Positions 8,111 to 23,277 of a DNA stretch of 64,000 bases are shown here, piece by piece (the first letter of the stretch is position 1; each line of letters opens with the position of its first letter). Under the pieces are notes generated by a model that saw only the letters and a list, made by a program, of their open reading frames with translations, did not search any database and was not told the DNA's origin. This DNA comes from Brasenia schreberi (taxonomy: Eukaryota; Streptophyta; Magnoliopsida; Nymphaeales; Cabombaceae). The DNA lies in assembly GCA_036023115.1 (NCBI GenBank), contig JAYKKT010000040.1:3221501-3285500 (forward strand). The letters run 5' to 3'. The position numbers and the translations under genes were made by a program.

Positions 8111-9582
8111 GTCTGAAACTGGTCAGTATCATTTTGTAACTTTATGCTTTTTGAACTTCTTGTTTTGTGAAGCATCAAAACATGCCTAGCCTCCATAGAT
8201 ACAAAATCTATGAAAAAACCCACAACTCTTTGGGATTACTAGCTGTCTATGTAAGTGGCAGTGTGTTCGAGTTTGACTGGGTTTGGTGTTATATCTATAT
8301 ACATTTTGGTATTTTTTGTGCCATAGGGACATTTAAACCCAAACAGTATGGTAGTGTTTTATAAATTTTATCCAGCAACATTTAGTTCTCCCATGACGTA
8401 CTTTGTGTTGCAGTTCTCTTTGGCGGTCTCTTCGTCTGTCAAAACCTCTCGTCAAGATTAATGGACCCAAGTCAAGCGACGATATCCTTGTGAGACAAAG
8501 AGATAAGAGGAATTTGGCTTAAAGCTACTCCTAAGAAATCCAATACGATCAACTATGAAGGTAGGCGACTAAATCCAAGGTCTAGAAAATAATGGATTGG
8601 GCAAGAACCATAGCAGGTCTCCTACCAAATGTATCGATCCATCACTCCAAAGTGCCTCAAGAGCGGAGTTAGTTGAATGATATACTATGGCCAGAAAAAG
8701 AGAGGCGAGTGACAGCTTCATACTAGATATAGTGGGGGAAATATACTATAAGTATTCGTCATTGACTCAACAAAATAGTAAAACCACACCAACAAGAAGT
8801 TTTCTTATCTAATACCATACTTGTACCTAAGTAGTTGCAAATGAAGTTGCCTCAACATAGATGTAAAGAGAGTATGAGAACATAAAAATCCTGATAAATC
8901 AGATAAACATGGTCAATGCTATCTATAGGGAGATCGGGGATCACCAAAACATCTAAACATGTTAGGGACAACATTCTAAAAGAGAATTGGAAGCGATTGT
9001 GTCAAGAGGTCCAAAATGCAAGAGCAGAATGCAGAAGTTAGCCGTCGAAGTGGATGGCCAAACAAGATTACATATGAGGTTGTAGTTACCCTATTCCATC
9101 AGAAAATGATGCTTCTATCTTGGACATGGTCTAACCAATCGATGTAAAGTTGGTTAGTTGATGGCCAAGAATAGATAAAGTCTAACATTGAGACCTTATA
9201 ATTTGAACACCTCTTCTTCTTCTTGTTTTCTGTTGGTTTTCGATAATTGTCTACAAAATTAGCCTTTCTTTGTCTGACTACATCTCGTTTTGAACTCAAC
9301 ATGCATACATGTTAAAGAAAGAAAATTGATTGGTTGATACTGTTTGTGGGCTTAACAAGTTAAAACATTATAAAGGAGAAAACAGGGTTGGAAATTTGGT
9401 AGAGTTTTTTTTTATCGGGCTGCTATTTTTAGGACTGCAGCACATTATAGGACTGAATTGGTGCTGACGGTATCGGTTGAAGATTTATCTTTAACGTGGA
9501 ATCAATGTCCTTGGAGGGCTTGGCAGATGTGACTAGCATCTCCTCAGCATAGCAGCGTTTCTAGATATGTATACTTCACATC
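8111..9582. other. Gene-free stretch downstream of GnTI
   Basis: The proximal part is probably GnTI 3' untranslated sequence. The rest (8410-9570) is unrecognised, with no long open frame, no clear repeat boundary and no motif I can name. Confidence 0.5.
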
Positions 9583-10560
9583 AACAACAACAACAAAACA
9601 ACAGCTAAGCCTTTTCCCATAATAGATGGGGTCGGCTACGTGAATTCTTTGTTTCCACATAACCCTATCATGTGCCATGCTAGCACTTAACTCAATATAA
9701 ACTAGATTATTTTTTATAGTTTCTTCAGAACACTTTTGTAGTCATCCTCTTACTCTTTTAACATTTTCACTTATGGAGCGTCTTTGGGTTGTCTTTCTAT
9801 ATATCCAAACCATCTTAGACCATTTTCCCTCATTTTATCCTCTATTGGTGCTACTCTCAATTGTTGATCTTTTCTTGTGTGACCACTCATCCATTTCAAT
9901 ATCTTCATTTCTGCTACAGACATCTTTTGCACATGTTAATGATTAACTGCCCAACACTCATAACCATAAAACATAGCATGTCTAATTGTTGCTCTATAAT
10001 ATTTACTTTTTAACTTTAATGGTATCTTCTTACACATCTTTTGTATATGTTAATGATTAATTGCCCAACACTCAGAACCATGAAACATAGTACGTCTAAT
10101 TGATGCTCTATAATATTTACCTTTTACCTTTAATGGTATATTCTTATCATACAGAATACCTGATGCCCCTCTCCATTTTAACCAACCGGCATTAATTCTA
10201 TGCGTAACATCTCTATCAATTTTTTCTCACTTTGAAAAATAGACCTTAGATATTTAAAACTTTACTTGTGAGGTATGCACTGTATGCAAATCTTAATGTC
10301 TATGTCCTTTAAGGTACCCCAGTGATCAAACTTACATTCCATATATTTTGTCTTTGTTGTACTAAGTCAGAAACCTTTACTTTGTAACGTTTCTCTCCAT
10401 AGTTTCAATTTCTGATTAACTTTTTCATTACACTCATCTACTAACACAATGTCATTTACAAATAACATACACCAAGGTATTCATCTTGAATATGTTTTGT
10501 TAACTCATTAACGACCAATATAAGTAAATATGGACTTAAAGTTGATTCATGATGTAACTT
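9583..10560 (-). mobile_element. RTE-type LINE, degenerate 3' portion
   Basis: In element orientation the 3' end is the typical plant RTE tail: GTAGCCGACCCCATCTATTA, GGGAAAAGGCTTAGC and then TTG repeats. Upstream are degraded blocks of the C-terminal reverse-transcriptase region, including sequence matching the MLF-DIVLVDE active-site area near 10450-10480. Many frame breaks are present. A 110-bp internal tandem duplication lies at about 9925-10150. The same family recurs at 18000, 37528, 40209, 41139 and 50855. Confidence 0.8.
9925..10150. repeat. Tandem duplication inside the RTE remnant
   Basis: Two adjacent copies of about 112 bp, each opening ACATCTTTTG and closing TTTAATGGTAT, about 88-90% identical by eye. 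They cover the part of the LINE that encodes the YGxExW-like block. Confidence 0.7.
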
Positions 10561-11769
10561 AATATTAACTTCAAAGGAGTGTAATTCTTTCGTGAGTCCT
10601 CACACATGTTTTTGGACCATCGTATATGTCTCTTATAAGATTTTTATATTTAAATGGGATACTTTTTCTTTCCTTGATTCTTTAAGGAATATCTCTTAGC
10701 ACCATATCGTAATATCTTGACATCCTCAATAAAAATGGTGATGCTCATCAGTTTTTTGATGGAGATCTGTGTGCTTAAAAGTTAGAATACTGAGCTCCTT
10801 GTACTTGGAAGATGTCTCCTTGTGTTTGAAGTTATTGATGTGATCCCAAAACTTCTGACAGTGTTATTCTACTCTAATTTCAATAAATTTTCTTTTCCCT
10901 GCAAAAAAAGATGCGAAGCTTCTTCCCTGTTCAAGTAAGTCGTACCATAATTCAGTATGGTGTAGTGCTTTTCGTTAGTCAAAAGCAAGTCAGGAAAATA
11001 CAAACACATACGGCTTGATGGAGATATCTGACAAAAATCTCAAGTGCTTTTGGGTTCTCGGGTCAGATCAAAGGTGGAGATTGAGTACTTTATGTTCAAC
11101 AGGGCATCTACTTTCAGTATAATGTCTATTTTCTAGAAGGTCTCCTTAGAGGAAACAAGGTACCCTGGTAGCATCTGCCAGATCTGATTGATACCTATGC
11201 AAAATAATATACCTGCTTGTATCAGCTCATGCATGTACTCGACGTAATAGCGTCTACAGATGTCCCAATAGAAAACATATATGTGCATGTTTAATCCTCT
11301 AATTGGTTCAATTCTACAGAGAAGTACCTGAAGTGGAACTCAAATGTGGTCAATTCAGGCTGACTTGATGACGCTGTTATGAGCTATCATGTGATGAATC
11401 AAATATATTTCAAAGTTCATCCTAAAGTAGTAAGAACCATAGTAATGATATGCCTGTGAAAGGATAAAACTACCCATATATGTGCATCTTCCTCATGCAA
11501 ATCTTTGGTAGGTGTAGATAATTCCGTACATAATCTGTATTACTGTATGGTGAGCATCTGCCTCCCCGATATTTTGGAAAAATAACAGAAAAAGGTATAG
11601 TCCATGGTTAAGACTGTGTGGGATATATCATGGCCCATGGTTGCTTCTCTGTCCATCACTCTACTAACAAATTATAACTAAAAAGAAAGATTGTAAACTG
11701 AAAATCTTATAGTTTTAGGCAACAAAGATCACACTTGTATGGTTCATTACAGTTATTCCCCTCTCTCCC
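10561..11769. other. Gene-free stretch
   Basis: No reading frame, RNA gene or repeat boundary is recognised. It is AT-rich intergenic DNA downstream of the RTE remnant. Confidence 0.5.

Positions 11770-11847
<78 letters not shown>
11770..11847. repeat. Compound microsatellite (TA)n(TG)n(AG)n
   Basis: A run of TA passes directly into TG and then AG repeats. The following 180 bp to the next microsatellite holds copies of a GATGGATxxTTGAG motif in both orientations, perhaps a degraded MITE. Confidence 0.95.
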
Positions 11848-11850
<3 letters not shown>

Positions 11851-12033
11851 TATGCTTGATCAATCTTGAAAATCTTAACAAGATGTCTTTTAAGATGGAT
11901 AGTTGAGTTAATAAGTATACATGCGAATCATTGAACCTTAAGCTTCTTTTTTTAGTTTTAAACTCAACGATTCATCTTTAGAGATGGATGATTGAGATCT
12001 GAAGGGCATGATAAGTTTACAACATATCAAAGC

Positions 12034-12035
<2 letters not shown>

Positions 12036-12106
<71 letters not shown>
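12036..12106. repeat. Compound microsatellite (TA)n(GA)n
   Basis: About 33 bp of TA followed by about 32 bp of GA. It has the same TA-then-GA polarity as most compound microsatellites in this window. Confidence 0.95.
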
Positions 12107-12108
<2 letters not shown>

Positions 12109-14595
12109 ATCAAATGTCAGTAGAATCTGCTAGCGGATAATGTGGCACTAGCAACTAGTGGTTAGAAAAAATATGAATTTGGTGTTGGCTACTTTTGTGC
12201 CCGAGTATAGCCACAGTCATGATCAATCTAAGCTTTGTGGGGTCTTAACTTTCACGAAACCAGTGAGTTTATAGAAGCAAGCCCGAAGGTTCAAAGCATG
12301 CTCCACTTGTTCTCGGGTATATCGTTCGTTGGTAGAGCTCAGGTCTTGCAATTGGGTCGTTATGGTTGCGGGTTGGATGTCTAATCGTCTAGGTGCAACA
12401 ATGATCACTTAAAAGACATTGATTTGAAGTATATTCTCCAAACAACAGCTGAAAATGTTCAAATGATAAGTACCTTCTCATACTTCGAAGATCTACACAG
12501 CTTGAAATTAACATTGTTCTAGAATCAGAGCGGTGACTATTTGATTCAGTGCAGTCAGGCCGGCCGGCCAGTTCAGATCCTCCAGGGGAGTACCTAAGCA
12601 GATATCCATCAGCTGAATCGACCAGAATCAAACAGATTCAAGTCTAAGCCCAGCTGATTTTGAAAAGTTTGATTTTAAAAGAATATAATTGTTTTGAATT
12701 TGAAATCGCAGACTTGATTTGATTTGTGTCCTTTGAATAATTTGGAAGACGATTCAATTGAAAAACTAGATTCGAAAAACATTGGCAGGAAATATTAAAC
12801 TGGCTGCCTGCAATTTCTTGTGGGGATTTGCATTCATATAAAATTTGTCGTCATCCCTACTGTTTAAGATGGCAGGAGTCCCTGGTTTGGAAGTGTTGAC
12901 CTCACGTGCAATGCCATTAAAGACAAAATGATGGCTGTGTTCATTTCATAACTCCGTGTAAGGGATATTCACAGAAAACAAGAAGGATTATGAGAAGATC
13001 TCATAGAAGAGCTGGGCCATGCATGAGGCTGAGTGTCTTTAATTTGCAAGCATGTTGGTAGATTGGTATTTATTCTTTCCCTTTCGTTTAAGGCATTTGC
13101 AACTCTTTGCCCCCACAATCCACCCACCCCCTGCAGCATATCTATCAAAACCAAAAACATATGCGTGTGTGCAGTCCACCAAGAGCAGTAGATTCTCTGT
13201 ATCGATGCACGATGGTGCACCAAAGATAACTGAACAGAAGAAGGTTTGTTGAGTATACAGTTGCAACCTTGATTTTGAATCTATTTCGCACGTCCTCTTG
13301 GACTAAATCGTCTTGATGGTTCTTATATGGACAAGAAGGTAACGGTTGAACTAATCCAAACACAATAAAAAAGATTTATTTAACGATATCATCCTATAAT
13401 ATATTTAGATATTCCCACAATCTTTGAGTTGGTGCATCAAGCAAACGGTCAGCTACATTACAGTCAAGCACAAACAATTGATGGTGCTCGAAATTCCTCC
13501 TGAAAAAGAAAAAGTTCCATACTAAGAAATTGTTGGGCGTTTACTGCTGCAAAGTTTTTCATTCGGTTTTTCCAACCCCTCCAAAGGAGGATTCTTCCAG
13601 TTATAAATCAAAAAGAGGAGCAGAAACACTCATTCTTAACAAATTTATAGCGACGCTGAAACAGTGACAAAACAAAAGAATACTTGCAGTAAAAATTCTC
13701 AAAAAGAAATAGATTCTGCATGGACTTGTGAAAAGAAAAGCTTTTCCATCTTCTTCCTTGTGTAATATCAGATACAAGAAAACTGAAACTGCAGGATTCA
13801 AATGACCAACTTTAAATGAAATTCCATGTGAGTGAATGATTTTTGAGCTCATTATGGAGCAGAGGTATGAACTCATAAATGTCTGCAGAGACAGTTTGCC
13901 TTATTGGTTCAGAAAGGTGCGCATGGGCATGAGCATGATTAGTTTCGTTCAGAAAGTTTTACATTCATATTGACGTGAGGGTCTCTACCACATATTCCGA
14001 TCCATCACAACCGTCAGCCTTACCTACATGCAGAAGGCACCATAAAGACTAGTGTAAGTGCCTCAACAACCCCAAATTTGGTGAGATACAAGCATATATC
14101 TGCGCGTGTGTGTATGCATGCATGTTTGTGTGTGTGCGTTAAGAAAATTAAATTAAACTTTGAAAAAAAATATAACATGGAATTTATATATAGAAATAAC
14201 TGGAACAAAAGAATTAAGCTATATATTACCTTGTTTGCTCGTTAATAAGAATCTTGACGAACAAACATTTTGCGTTCCAAATCCAGTTAAAACCATACTT
14301 TATACATAGGGCTTCCAATAGAAATTTAATTGAAGAGTCAGGTTAAGTCAACTTTTTTATACAATTGTCGTGTAGAATTGAAAGATTTGAGCTTTTTTGA
14401 ACAATCTATTAGTTCGGTTAACATGGGTTTCTATCACACACACATATATAGGATAGTGCTGACACTAATCATTCATTTTCATTCATTGTTTTTTTAGTGA
14501 TATGAGTGTAATAAAAATACTCTTCATACTTTTCAAAATTCCTTAAAAATTTTGAAATTATTCTCATGCTACGAAAAAGATAGGATTCAGTTTTT
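12107..14595. other. Gene-free stretch
   Basis: Short open frames occur (for example around 12969-13363), but none matches a family I know and they overlap on both strands. A GGCCGGCCGG patch lies near 12559. No gene is supported. Confidence 0.5.
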
Positions 14596-14640
14596 GTATA
14601 TATATATATACATATACATATATATATATATATACATATA
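14596..14640. repeat. TA/CATA microsatellite
   Basis: Imperfect run of TA with CATA interruptions. Confidence 0.85.
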
Positions 14641-16115
14641 AGAGCCCTACCATCCACAAGAAACAAAGGGAAGGTTTATGGTGTCCACTGGTGACCTTTG
14701 CACCGACTTGTGTAAGCTTCTTTAGAGAGGGAAAGGATAAGATGGTGAGAAACCTTGTATGTCAAAGTAATGAGGTGTTCAATTACTAATTCTAATAGAC
14801 CCCCAAATGTGTGCGGAAAAGCAACAGATATCCACCAAAATTATGAGCACAACTTGGATGTTGGGGAACTTACATTTCTACCGTCTTCATGCTTGGGAAC
14901 TCAAAATTTCTAGACATCAAAATGTCTTTCATCCAGCCATACCCCAGCTAAGAAATCAAGTTTTCCGGCTGCTACAATAGCGACATTAGTGCAGTCCACG
15001 TCAGTCGGTCGTTTGCCGGAGGGACCATTTGATTTATCTTCGGTTACTATCTCCAATTGTTCTCCATTCATCTTGTATCTTCATGTTGTCTAATATAAAA
15101 GGGTCTTGTTATATAAGCTATCCTTATCAGTAATTATCATGAATCACATAAGGAAATAATGAAGAATAAATATCTTGACTATGTACTACAATGAAAAATT
15201 GAACCTTGTTTTGGATGAGTTCTTCTCGTCTTCCCTCACGACAAGAAATTTTCTTCCTCATGTGGGTAGACAACCACCGTGCCTTTTCGTATTACCAAGA
15301 GGCAAGATCAGCTGTGGACAGACCTCGTGCCAAAGAGACTCAACCTGGCTGCCCTCAACTCAGCACCTTCGTTTAGACCCTTCACCATGCCGGTGACCCG
15401 GCATGTTATTTATGTTCTGTCAAAAACAACAATAGTAGTACTACTAGTAATAATTTGGAAACACGAAATCTGTTGTAGTCCCGGAAAAGGAAGGTTACCT
15501 CCATTTTTACAAACGGAATTTTTGCCGGAACTGTTTTAGTTGGGCATATCTACATTTGTCTATCAGAACTAATGACCATGAATCTACGTCCAACAAATAA
15601 TGAACACATAAGTGTGATGCGCCGGGCAAGAGTCATTGTGTAATGATAGGACTAATAAGAGAGATCGGGAGTTCGAACATATGGATAGGAATGCTTATAT
15701 TTACTTTAAGTCTTCCTAAACTCCATATTTGGATTAAAATAAACCACAATGACTCTAAAGAGACCGACATAAAAGAAAGAGGAAAGGATGCCTAAATAAT
15801 AATTTTCAAAGGAATAAGGAACTACAAGGTGACAAGCAAAAAGTTTCCTAGCAAACACTTCAATTATGAGAGGAAAGTTAGGGCAGAGGCAATTCGTCGT
15901 TTGTGTAGCTTTCAAGGAGCCCCCAATTTGGTACACCTCACTTTTAACTTAAAAGAGCCTTTTGGCTACTGCTCCCATTACAAGTGAGGAAAGGGTGATA
16001 CTTTGTGGTGGTTCCACTCGGAGGAAAATCCTCACTATTTATTTGGATATATCAAAAAATCCATATCAGTGAATGTATCAACTCGGATTAAATTCATTCC
16101 ATGTGGGCATGTCTG
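14641..16115. other. Gene-free stretch with one SINE-like patch
   Basis: At about 15615-15690 a sequence with GGGAGTTCGAAC resembles a tRNA-type B box and may be a decayed SINE. The rest is unrecognised AT-rich DNA. Confidence 0.4.
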
Positions 16116-16120
16116 AAGAA

Positions 16121-16173
<53 letters not shown>

Positions 16174-16190
16174 CTCTCTCTCTCTCCCTC
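16116..16190. repeat. (CT)n microsatellite
   Basis: About 65 bp of nearly pure CT, ending in a short mixed pyrimidine run. Confidence 0.95.
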
Positions 16191-16508
16191 TTAGTCATGC
16201 TTAATTCTTGGGCCTACTTCCACCAATTTAGCTACCGGCCACCAATCTCCTTTCACTTTTCAAAACCACCTTCCACGAGTCAAAATCATCACCAAACCTA
16301 CTTAAAAAGCCGAAATGTTTATATATAGTGAGAGGTAGTTTTGTGGTTTCAATGGTGGTGGTGATGGTTTTGGCTGTTGGCAAGGGGTTTTAGTTAGCAA
16401 AGGAACAATAAAAGGTGTTCAAAAGCACTGAGTTAAATCAGTGAAATCATATAAAATGAGTGGTTGAACATTATTAATATTTAGGGAGTTCACCCTCGTA
16501 CATATAAA

Positions 16509-17999
<1,491 letters not shown>

Positions 18000-18076
18000 C
18001 AACTAAGCCTTTTCCCATACTACATGGGGTCGGCTACATGGATTCTTTGTTCCACATACCTCTATCATGGAGCTTC
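18000..18076 (-). mobile_element. RTE LINE 3'-end fragment
   Basis: Short 5'-truncated copy: on the plus strand CAACAACAACAACTAAGCC, then TTTTCCCATACTACATGGGG and TCGGCTACATGGATTC. It is the tail of the RTE family. Confidence 0.75.
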
Positions 18077-18079
18077 CCC

Positions 18080-18864
18080 ATGTATCTTTTTGCTATTGCT
18101 TGGTGAAAATATCTGCAACTTGATATTCGGACTTGTAATATATCAAATCGACTTATTGTTGTTTGATCTCTTTTCTTTTAAAGTGATGTTTTACCGCAAT
18201 ATTCTTGTGCAACTATTGTAGACAGGATCTTTGCTATTGCAATTGCTTATTTATGCCACGAAATATGAGTTGCTTTCTCTTATTTTTCACTAACACCTCT
18301 TAAAATTCTTCTTAGCCATGTTGCTTGAGAAGTAGCCATTGCAGCTGATTTATGTTCAGCTTCAAGCGATGATTGTACAATCATTTCTCGCTCTTTTGAT
18401 TGCAAAGAAAATACAATTAAACCGAGTGAAAAACAAAAACGTATGGTGCTCCTCGTATAATGTGTTTACCGAACCCAATCACTATCACAAAAGTCAATTA
18501 GCTTCAGCTCTTCACCTATTGATTTCTTAATTCCATATGCCAAGGTCCCTCTTATGTATTGTAAAAGCCATTTCGCTGCTCCAAGATCATAATGGTTTGG
18601 ATTTTGCATGTACTTGGATAACAAACTTGAAACATACATAATATCTCGCGGAAGTGCAGTTAAATAGAATAGGCTTTCAGCCACTTTCTTGCCTTCTTTG
18701 TATTCCTCTTCTTCAAGAATAAAAACCTGCTTTTCAACCTTGCTTTGCTCCCAATTCCAAGAAGTATCTTCATTGTATAATACAACTCCACATATAATAA
18801 CATTAATTTTCTTCAAGAAAAGATACAATGGAGGCAAGAAAAACACAAAAAAAAGGAGTATCAT
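18080..18864 (-). mobile_element. Ty1/copia retrotransposon fragment (C-terminal pol)
   Basis: The minus strand encodes the stretch before RNase H: ESLFYLTALPRDIMYVSSLL, SKYMQNPNHYDLGAAKWLLQ, YIRGTLAYGIKKS and DFCDSDW. Further downstream (about 18080-18140) lies VDLIYYKSEYQVADIFTK, whose ADIFTK motif ends copia polyproteins. In-frame stops and shifts separate the blocks. Integrase and the catalytic reverse-transcriptase core are absent, so this is a dead fragment. Confidence 0.85.
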
Positions 18865-18889
18865 GTTTGCCCCAAGAGATACTTAGGTC

Positions 18890-19050
18890 GTGAGGCTTTG
18901 CTTCCTCCGAAGAAGAGCTACTCCAGGCTGAAATCTCTTTTAATTTTTTCTCGAACTCAATTTTAAAGTCTTCTTAAATACATAAAGCCAAATACTAAAC
19001 ATATAAAAATAAGTTAAATTAGCCTTGAAAACATATATGATTTTAATAGG

Positions 19051-19088
<38 letters not shown>

Positions 19089-20634
19089 CTTTACCCAGGA
19101 GAGAACTATTTGAATCGGAACCTTGAATTTTGTTGAATATGTCTTGAATCTCTTTGGGGTGTGTTTGTCTCCCTTTCTTTCATACAATTTTCATATTTTA
19201 ATAAATGTATTCACATGTCTAGACTACCCACACGCCTACTCAAAAAATGGCCTATGTGGAATGTATTTATGTGAACCAAGTTTCTTGGGATACAGTAAAG
19301 AAATAAATTAAGACGTTTATCCCCAAGAATTCTCTCTCTCTCTCTCCAATGATATTGTACTATCAGGTTCTTTCTTTATGCCGACGAAGAAATCAGGGGA
19401 AAAGGCTTTAAATATATCAACCTAATAACGTGAGGAATATATGGAACTCTAAGCAGTGGAAGAGCCACCCTTTTCTTCTTTTCTCCGTCTTTGATCACTT
19501 ACCAAGTACATATATAAACTCTTCAGCTACGTTTAGCCGGAAAACGAACGGAATCCGGCAGCCTCCCTATGTAAAGGAAAGCTAAGAGTGTTTCGACAGG
19601 GCCAAAGGCAAAGATCAACGATAAAGCCATTACCATGCAAAGCAGGAGACTAAAATGCATAGGGTCAGTCATAAAAGGAGGTATGGAGGGAGGGTCCCAT
19701 ACAAATAAGGGTGGTCGCAAGCACAAAGACACACCACACACGCACTCTACATAGCAAGTAGCTATATGGGCCTATGGCTTCTCTGATGCCCTCTTAATTG
19801 GAATTAGTTGGAAATATGGGACCACGTTGTGGGTCGGCCATGACAGCCTCTACTTTTAGAAGATGGTCAGAAACCATATGTCTCTCTTGCTCTCTTATTT
19901 CTTTCTGAAGTCTGAGTGCCTCAGTCTCAGATGGATTCACGTTACACAAAGGAAAGATTTTTCAGTGTTTCAGATTAGGAGCTGTGGAGTTTTTCTCACT
20001 TGGGGATTCGCGAATCCGAATCTGGGGCTTGGGATTGGCACCAACCTGTTCTATACGTTAAATTAATTAAGATGGCATATGGCAGATGCTGCTAAGATGT
20101 AGGGTAAAAGTAAGCTCTCTAAGACTCTGCCGCTCTGCCTCTCTTCCCACCTCAGCCTTTTTCAGATACGGCCCTGCCAAACTAAAATTATTGGTAGGAA
20201 CTCTCTGTCCTCCCCCTCTGGGTTCCCATCTTTCTCTCTCTAAGGTACTACTTCCACTGCCGTCCAATCAAAATTTTGTTGTTCTTTTGTGATTCAGTAT
20301 GTTAATTGATTTTTTTGGGCAGACCAACTTTAAAAGGATGATGATTCATGTGACTATCACATATGATTTCCAGCATCATACTTATGTGTACCTATATGAA
20401 GTTTGGTTCCTTTGATCATTGATTAGAAAGGGTCTCGAGTTGACATTTCGAAGGTCTTCTATAATCGGTAATGGATGGTCCTAACACTCTTTACCATCCT
20501 TCTCTCTATCTGTTTCTGAAGGTAGAGAGAGAACGTGGAGCCTTGGTTATAAAGTTGGTCAAACACCACAGCTAGATCCTGTCGATTAATTTCACCAAAA
20601 GACAGTTCTTTCTCTTTGAGATTCCTACTCTTCT
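18890..20634. other. Gene-free stretch and BELL gene upstream region
   Basis: Contains a TA run at 19056-19086 and a CT run at 19331-19347. Pyrimidine-rich sequence just before 20635 is a plausible 5' untranslated region of the BELL gene. No other gene is seen. Confidence 0.45.
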
Positions 20635-23277
20635 ATGGGGATAGAAGAAGCTGTCTTGATCGACCGTGGCCTAAGATTCAGAGGGATCTCTTCTAGTGAT
20701 TCCAACCAAGGTCATCAATCTCAGAATAAGAAACCAAGATCACAACAGATTTATGGTGGCTATTCAGACTTCGACGTCGTCAATAATCCGACCATGAACC
20801 ACATGGTCGAAGAAGCCATAGATCTGAACCCCACAGAGATCTTCAATCTGCAAACAGCCATGGAGTTGATGAGTTTCCCTACGAAAAATTCCATGAGATC
20901 ATCTTCAGACTCTTTCAAGGGATTCCTTGCAGTGAACCAACAATCAAAACCAGATGAAGGCTCATCATCAAGGACGCCATCAAGCATATCTTACCAAAAA
21001 GGGTTCGGTCAGGAGGAGCCCTCGATCGAGTTCACCAAGCACGGATTGATCTTGAATGCTCAGCCAGCAGCAGATTACCAACAACGCTTGCAAAGTCGCC
21101 GTGGCCTCTCTCTCTCCCTCTCACCTCACAACCCCAGCGAGCTCATGGTCCAGTCCTTCGAGTCCAGTGCAGCAGATGAGCTCAGGTACGGCCAAGCCTA
21201 CCGATCTCAGCAAACCAGGTCATCCTGTCTCGGTCAGTATCGCGCCTACGAGCTCAGGAGCTCCAAGTACCTCCCTGCTGCTCAGGAGTTGCTGTACGAG
21301 TTTTGCAACCTCGGAACTAAACATCAGAACTCCAGGGGTAAGAAAAGCAAGCAGCCGTCCATCGATGAGACCACCCTCATCAATCCCTCTCTCTACGTCA
21401 TCGATTTCCTTGAGCTGCAGAAACGTAAATGCAGGCTAGTCTCCATGCTGAAAGAGGTCATCTCTCTCTCTCTCTCACACACACACACAAACACATACAG
21501 AGTACTTATTGGAGAAGCTCATCTGTGCAATTTGATAACTTTTATTTGTTTGGAGAACAGAAAGAGTGGTCTTGTTCTCCCTTGTTCTTCTCAACATTGA
21601 GCAAGTTTGGACTTTTATTATCAGGTAGACAGGAGGTACAGGCAATACTGCGAGCAAATGAGAGGGGTGGTAGCATCGTTTGAGGCAGTAGTCGGTGAGG
21701 GTTCAGCAGAACTTTATTCTTCATTGGCCTCGATTGCCATGTCTAAGCATTTCAGGTGTTTGAGAGACGGCATTGTGGCTCAGATCAAGGCCATCAAGAA
21801 GGTTTTGGGAGAGAAGGATTCGATCTCACCGGGCACCACAAAGGGGGAGACTCCTAGATTAAGGATTTTGTATCAAAAACTGAAGCAGCAAAAGGCGTAC
21901 GAGAATATGGGAATGATGGAAAACCAACCATGGAGACCTCAAAGAGGCCTCCCTGAGCGTTCAGTCTCTACCCTTCGTGCCTGGCTCTTCGAACACTTCC
22001 TTCACCCGTATGAACAACGAGAAATCTTCCATACTTGCCCTTTGTTTCATATAAATCTTTAGTTTCTTCTATTTATTTCACATGCGCGTACACACACGGA
22101 AGTTGAGCATCGCTGTTGTATAGACGAGCTTGTGGGAACTTCATTTCATACTCACTTTTTTGTTCGTATGTTTAATTCATGTATTCAATAAAACAGGTAC
22201 CCGAGCGATGTAGATAAGCATATTTTAGCCCGGCAAACAGGACTTTCACGAAGCCAGGTATATTGCTTCTTTATTTTTATATCACGAATGCAAGTAGATA
22301 TGACAGATGGTACTAAGGATAAGAATCACAATAATTTTCCTGGGGAATAGCTTGTTGCTGCTTGTGAATCTTTTCTGACGGAATCAAGAGATCGTATCAA
22401 GTGATCTAGGAGACCACCAAAAGCCATGATCTGGCAACCAAGACACATTTCATTTGTCTTATCCTTGTCTTACAAATGATAAGTCATCCACGCATTTGAA
22501 ATTGTCTTATCCTTGCCTTGACTAATAATATGTCATTCATGCAAACAACACATGCGTCGTACTAGTCAGTGCCAGACTAATTATGATGTAGTGGGATCTC
22601 GAGATCACCTGATCGATCTACGGGGAGAATATTCATGGATTTAACTGCAGTTTGGTGCATGGAGTTAGGTATCAAATTGGTTCATCAACGCTCGAGTCAG
22701 GCTGTGGAAGCCCATGGTAGAGGAAATGTATCTCGAGGAAGAAAAAGGCCAAGAGGAGGGAAGTATGAGCCAAGACAAAGAGAGGAACTCTAGCCTGCAG
22801 CCACAGCCAGCAACAGATGAACAACCGGAATTACCGCATGACGAAGACTCGCTCTCTTCTATCATCAACGGAGATCTTGACGCAAAGAGAAAGACTGTAA
22901 CCAGCGCCACCACCAACGGCTGCGACCGTGGCATGAAGAACCAACAACAGCAAGCGGCCTACGGTCCCGTGGACTATGATTTTGCTTCTCCCTACCACAA
23001 TGATGGTTCTTCTTCTTCACAAAGACAGTATGCCAACAATGGGGGTGCATCCTTAACACTAGGATTACACCATCATAACTCCGACGACCAGAATGTTTAT
23101 CATCAATCTCTCTTCTTTTCTAGAGATAGCTGCTCTCATGTAGATGAGTGCTCTCCCCTTCATTTCTCTGTTATGCAAGATGGTCAAGGTGTGCATGGGA
23201 GTTCAATTTTCGAGCCACAGTCTTACAGGAATGGTCATCTTGTCGGTACACAATTGCTGCACGACTTTGTTGGCTAG
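20635..23277 (+). CDS. BEL1-like (BELL) homeodomain transcription factor
   Basis: BELL proteins are TALE homeodomain factors that pair with KNOX proteins to control meristems and organ identity in the nucleus. I join four exons: 20635-21456, 21625-22007, 22197-22257 and 22669-23277 (624 residues), all with GT-AG introns and an unbroken frame. Domains in order: an N-terminal ZIBEL-like motif RGLSLSLS (about residue 156), the SKY box [14 protein letters not shown] (about 210), the BELL domain with [10 protein letters not shown] (about 245-345), the homeodomain from [15 protein letters not shown] (about 377) through [20 protein letters not shown] to [16 protein letters not shown] (ending about 440), and a C-terminal ZIBEL motif SLTLGLHHH (about 549). 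The TALE three-residue insertion is visible as PYP. The first intron opens with a CT/CA run right at the donor. Which Arabidopsis BLH is the ortholog cannot be decided here. Confidence 0.95.

Noticed and set aside
18080..18864. A potentially active Ty1/copia element
   Set aside because: Only the C-terminal part of pol is present, with stops and shifts, and no LTR pair with target duplications could be found.
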